A stretch of 64,000 nt of DNA. Origin: a bacterium 336/3. Its GTDB lineage: Bacteria > Bacteroidota > Bacteroidia > Cytophagales > Thermonemataceae. The position numbers were made by a program, and so were the translations under genes. Location of the stretch: contig LJIE01000001.1 in assembly GCA_001281695.1 (NCBI GenBank), forward strand, positions 998,107 to 1,062,106, in the 5' to 3' direction. This document shows, in pieces, positions 61,128 through 64,000 of this stretch (within the stretch, counting starts at the first letter, position 1; every line of letters begins with the position of its first letter). The notes under the pieces were generated by a model. That model did no database searches and was not told the DNA's origin. It saw nothing but the letters and a program-made list of their open reading frames with translations.

Positions 61128-61875
61128 TCAGATTCTTTCTGAGGCTGAAAAACTCAAAAAAAAAGAGCAAGAAAGATTAGAAAAAGAAAAAACCAAATCT
61201 TTTAAGAAACTTAAAGAAACACCTAAAACACCCTCAAACGATGAAACATGGAGGGTATATAGAGCTTTGTTTGGCAGAAGTGTAGGTTTCTTATGGTTAT
61301 TGCCTTTGGTATTGATACCTGTTGTATATATCATGTATATAGATGAACCAAATAAGCTTTTGGGATATTTGGCTATCATTATTGCTATTCCAACTCTGCG
61401 ATGGCTCGAACTAAAAATATCCCTTTATTTAGGCTACTCAAAATTTAGAAAATGGAGAACTCAATTGCCTTTTGAGCTAATAGGTTGGGAAAATATAGTA
61501 GATAGTAAATATTTTGATAACACATTATACTGGAGATTAAATGCTTGCGTAAAAATAGAGTTTCAAACAAAAGATCTGTTTAATGAGAAAGTACTTACAG
61601 ATATGTTATTTCTATTATGTAAAAAAATGGAAAAGTGCTTTTATACACCAGAGTTTGCAATAGCGGGTTTTGCTTCTGATCCCAGAAAACACTGGGAAGT
61701 TCAAGGAAACCTCATAAAAGGAAGCTTAAACAATCAAGTTGTGTTTGAAATTTATAAGTTTTTATCTCAAGAATTAAAACCACTAGCATTTGAGTATCAA
61801 AATGTTCAAAGAGTAATTTTAGAAGCCAGTCACGAGGAGTATAAAATAGAACCTGAAAGAGTAAGTAGCGATTAA
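61105..61875 (+). CDS. membrane protein of unknown function coupled to a phosphatase
   Basis: The 256-residue protein starts within the phosphatase gene. It has a Lys/Glu-rich coiled-coil N-terminus (residues 5-45), two adjacent hydrophobic helices at about 70-105 (FLWLLPLVLIPVVYIMYI and LLGYLAIIIAIPTLRWL), and a cytoplasmic alpha/beta C-terminal domain of about 150 residues. I recognise no family. Overlap with the phosphatase gene suggests a functional pair, perhaps a membrane scaffold for it. Confidence 0.6.
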   Translation: MSQDQKINQILSEAEKLKKKEQERLEKEKTKSFKKLKETPKTPSNDETWRVYRALFGRSVGFLWLLPLVLIPVVYIMYIDEPNKLLGYLAIIIAIPTLRWLELKISLYLGYSKFRKWRTQLPFELIGWENIVDSKYFDNTLYWRLNACVKIEFQTKDLFNEKVLTDMLFLLCKKMEKCFYTPEFAIAGFASDPRKHWEVQGNLIKGSLNNQVVFEIYKFLSQELKPLAFEYQNVQRVILEASHEEYKIEPERVSSD

Positions 61876-61913
61876 ATAAAAAAGGCTGGTATTTGATACC
61901 AGCCTTTTTTTAT
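61875..61913. terminator. bidirectional intrinsic terminator
   Basis: An 18-bp stem (61875-61892 with 61896-61913) around TTG with a strong GGCTGGTAT core, between convergent genes. Confidence 0.93.
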
Positions 61914-61916
61914 TAT

Positions 61917-64000
61917 TTATTGTTTGAAGAATTTAGCTATTCGCTTTCCTGTTGGGCTAATGCTATGAATAATATACATACCTTGATTTAATTTTTGTAA
62001 TTCTAAGGTGATTTTTGCATCCACAACTTGTTGATTCTTGTATCTTGCTACTTCTTGTCCTGAAAGACTATAAATAATAATATCAGATGTTTCAGGTACA
62101 CTTAGTTCTTTATCTTTTTCAAAAGAAATTACCAATTCATTTTCTGTGATAGTAGGTTGAATATTCAAAATAGGTAATTCATTGCTACCTTTAGGATCTG
62201 GAAGTTTTACCTTTTGAATACAACTAATACCATCTAAATCAAAACCATCAGCCAATCTATTGAATGCAGGAGATTCTTTAGGAGATCTGTCTACAACCTT
62301 GATATACTTTACAAAAGGTAAGTTTGCAGAAGCAATGTCAAAACGAGCTCCAAGTTGGTCGTTGACTGAGTTAGAATTTTGAGGTCTTTGTTTATCAGGT
62401 TGAGTAAGTCCTAAACTAACCCAATTGATACCATCTTTTGATATATATACTTCAGCTACCTCTGGATATTGTTTAAAAGTTGGGTTGTTATAACTTGTTT
62501 CTAAAATCTCAAAATCATATCCATTTTGGTCTCTTAATCTACAACTTAATTGTAATACGATCTCTCCTCCAAAACCTAATGATACAAAATTTGCATCAGG
62601 AGCTAATTTATTAATTTCATCAGAAGCTTGTGGGAATCCTAGAGCTTTTGTTACATCACTAGAGTTTGCATCGATAGCAGAACCGTCTTTTGTTCTTCCT
62701 TGTGAGAAGGATACAATATTACTAGCACTCACACAAATCAAATCTGAACAAAAAGGTGTATTATCAGGGCACAATACAATACTATGCAATAAATAATCAC
62801 TGTCATCTGCAGGTACACTTTCTACTCTGCTTGCAGTAGTATAAGGCATTGCGTTGAATTCTAATATTTGGAATTCTTGTTGAGTATTGATTTCAAATGT
62901 AAAATTACCTGCACAAGTACCACAATAAGGTTCAACAGCTTTAAATTCTCCTCTTCCTACTTCTGTAAGTCCTGTTGATGTCGATTTGTAAGCAACCCAT
63001 GTACCTCTTTCAGCATTGTTGCTACCTTCTCTACCATAAAAACGAGAAACTGTAACTTTTGCATGGGTAAACATACCACCTAAATTAACTCTAACAGCTT
63101 CAGATTTATTTTCGCTTGCAATATAATTGATTTCATGGAAACGGCTTCTATCTCCATTTTCAATTACAGGACCTGGTACGCCAATACCTCCACTATTTAA
63201 AACACCTTGCCAATCTGCTCTGAATGAAGCTGTTGTAGCAGGAGAAAAATGAACACTATTCAAAGGTTTTACAAAAATATTAGCTTTTGACCAATCCTGA
63301 TTCGTTCCACCCAAAATGTCTTCACAAACAGCAATAGGTTTACACAAAGCAGTTATTTTACGAACCAAATAATCGCTATCATCTGCAAGCCTTCTTGCTT
63401 GAGCTGTTTGATATGCTCCTGCTGAGAATTCTAAATAACGGAAAGGACGTGAAGTCAAGATTTTTAAATCATAATGACCAGGGTTTGAGCTACTCCATTG
63501 AGCAATCCCTTGAAAAACTCCAGCTCCAACTTCTTGAAAATTCTCATCCAAGGCTCTCCATGAACCAACTTCTACTTTTGTTTGATTTTCATAATTGTAG
63601 AATTTTGAGAGTAATACATCAGCAGCATTGATACCGTTGGTGATGCTTCCCGCACCAAAATCTACTCTTAAAACTTCTGTTTGATTTAATTCTCTATAAT
63701 AATTAATTTCTTCAGCATAAGCTGTATTAGTTTCGGATTCTGCTGGACTTTTCACTCCTAAACCACCACTATTTGGTCCACCCCAACCCAAACTTACATT
63801 GAAATTTACATTTGTATTAGAAAATGTAGTTGAACCTAAGGGTTTTGCTGATAAAGCTACACTTGTCCAACTTTGTGGTTTTTGGTCTCCACCAACAACT
63901 TGTCCACAAGTTACATTTGCTACACAAATAGGAGTAAGTTCTCTTAAGAAATAATCGCTTGCATCAGGAATAGTAGTTCTTTGATTACCATATTCTAAAG
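61917..64000 (-). CDS. large repetitive T9SS-secreted surface protein (C-terminal part; start outside window)
   Basis: The minus-strand frame stays open to the window edge, giving at least 694 residues; the N-terminus is missing. It has at least three ~200-residue repeats, each closing with LEF or LEY, then (D)DSDYxL and a short Cys-containing segment (CKPIAVCEDI, CPDNTPFCSD, CVANVTCG). A discoidin-like domain (FVSLGFGGEIVLQLSC...) follows, then a type A T9SS sorting domain (IIIYSLSGQEVARY, ending IAKFFKQ). It should be exported through the PorQ-containing system and attached to the surface; an adhesin role is inferred. The Cys pairs suggest disulfides. Confidence 0.88.
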   Translation of the reverse strand, partial: LEYGNQRTTIPDASDYFLRELTPICVANVTCGQVVGGDQKPQSWTSVALSAKPLGSTTFSNTNVNFNVSLGWGGPNSGGLGVKSPAESETNTAYAEEINYYRELNQTEVLRVDFGAGSITNGINAADVLLSKFYNYENQTKVEVGSWRALDENFQEVGAGVFQGIAQWSSSNPGHYDLKILTSRPFRYLEFSAGAYQTAQARRLADDSDYLVRKITALCKPIAVCEDILGGTNQDWSKANIFVKPLNSVHFSPATTASFRADWQGVLNSGGIGVPGPVIENGDRSRFHEINYIASENKSEAVRVNLGGMFTHAKVTVSRFYGREGSNNAERGTWVAYKSTSTGLTEVGRGEFKAVEPYCGTCAGNFTFEINTQQEFQILEFNAMPYTTASRVESVPADDSDYLLHSIVLCPDNTPFCSDLICVSASNIVSFSQGRTKDGSAIDANSSDVTKALGFPQASDEINKLAPDANFVSLGFGGEIVLQLSCRLRDQNGYDFEILETSYNNPTFKQYPEVAEVYISKDGINWVSLGLTQPDKQRPQNSNSVNDQLGARFDIASANLPFVKYIKVVDRSPKESPAFNRLADGFDLDGISCIQKVKLPDPKGSNELPILNIQPTITENELVISFEKDKELSVPETSDIIIYSLSGQEVARYKNQQVVDAKITLELQKLNQGMYIIHSISPTGKRIAKFFKQ

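Noticed and set aside
1-64000. Insertion sequences, phage integrases or attachment sites
   Set aside because: I found no transposase, integrase or recombinase motif and no convincing terminal inverted repeats; the tRNA array is not followed by an integrase gene.

Overview
The window is AT-rich DNA (roughly one third G+C) from a member of the Bacteroidota, most like a Cytophagales-type gliding or surface bacterium. The evidence is type IX secretion (PorQ at 39681-40724, T9SS C-terminal sorting domains on the proteins at 28019-30454 and 61917-64000), WbqC, a DUF3078 protein, weak Shine-Dalgarno sites and promoters of the Bacteroidota form (TTTG, about 20 nt, TAnnTTTG). I do not name a species.

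Layout. 1-5140: a truncated MATE exporter, YihY, a NUDIX hydrolase, PurS and PssA on the minus strand, then an aldehyde dehydrogenase and a phosphopantetheinyl transferase on the plus strand. 5176-5643: three tandem copies of a ~160-bp two-tRNA unit, of which only the middle copy is close to a canonical Asp/Gly pair. 5664-19557: an SDR-like protein, lipoproteins, patatin, MetK, an M23 peptidase, DusB, a CPBP protease, and two TPR signalling proteins (histidine kinase, SpoIIE phosphatase) around an aspartoacylase-like enzyme. 19632-27670: Mfd, then a five-gene sugar cassette (WbqC, GT2, methyltransferase, EamA, WecE-like) and TatD. 27763-27950: a promoter plus terminator that delimit a ~60-nt RNA, followed by a decayed second copy. 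28019-34433: a secreted M1-like peptidase, a four-domain RNA-end-processing protein, a peptidoglycan-binding-like protein and a 16-residue NPFG-repeat microprotein. 34441-41598: RidA, FtsZ, DUF3078, GH3, YfiR, PorQ and FabI. 41776-50899: a serine hydrolase, a PD-(D/E)XK protein, DnaE, a HipA-like kinase and a very large DUF3037-type partner; the genes on both sides of dnaE are AT-richer and look accessory. 50929-52543: an NhaC-type transporter under a SAM riboswitch, with a small Met-Ala-Leu-Leu-Cys4 reading frame in the leader. 52707-55628: two translationally coupled LRR proteins and a small exported protein. 55681-64000: a solitary nuoK, GT2, ECF sigma factor, TrpG/PabA, YjjG, a phosphatase and a large repetitive T9SS surface protein.

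How the parts connect. MetK makes SAM, and the SAM riboswitch most likely shuts down the NhaC-type transporter (a MetT-like methionine importer) when SAM is plentiful; the poly-Cys leader frame could add cysteine sensing. PorQ belongs to the system that would export the two sorting-domain proteins. The sugar cassette probably makes and flips a lipid-linked amino sugar.

The most unusual items are the degenerate tRNA dimer array, the SAM riboswitch with a poly-Cys leader frame, the HipA-like/DUF3037 giant pair beside dnaE, the MJ1316-EEP-2H-nucleotidyltransferase fusion, the short RNA at 27799 and the NPFG microprotein. All assignments come from reading the sequence; no database search was run.
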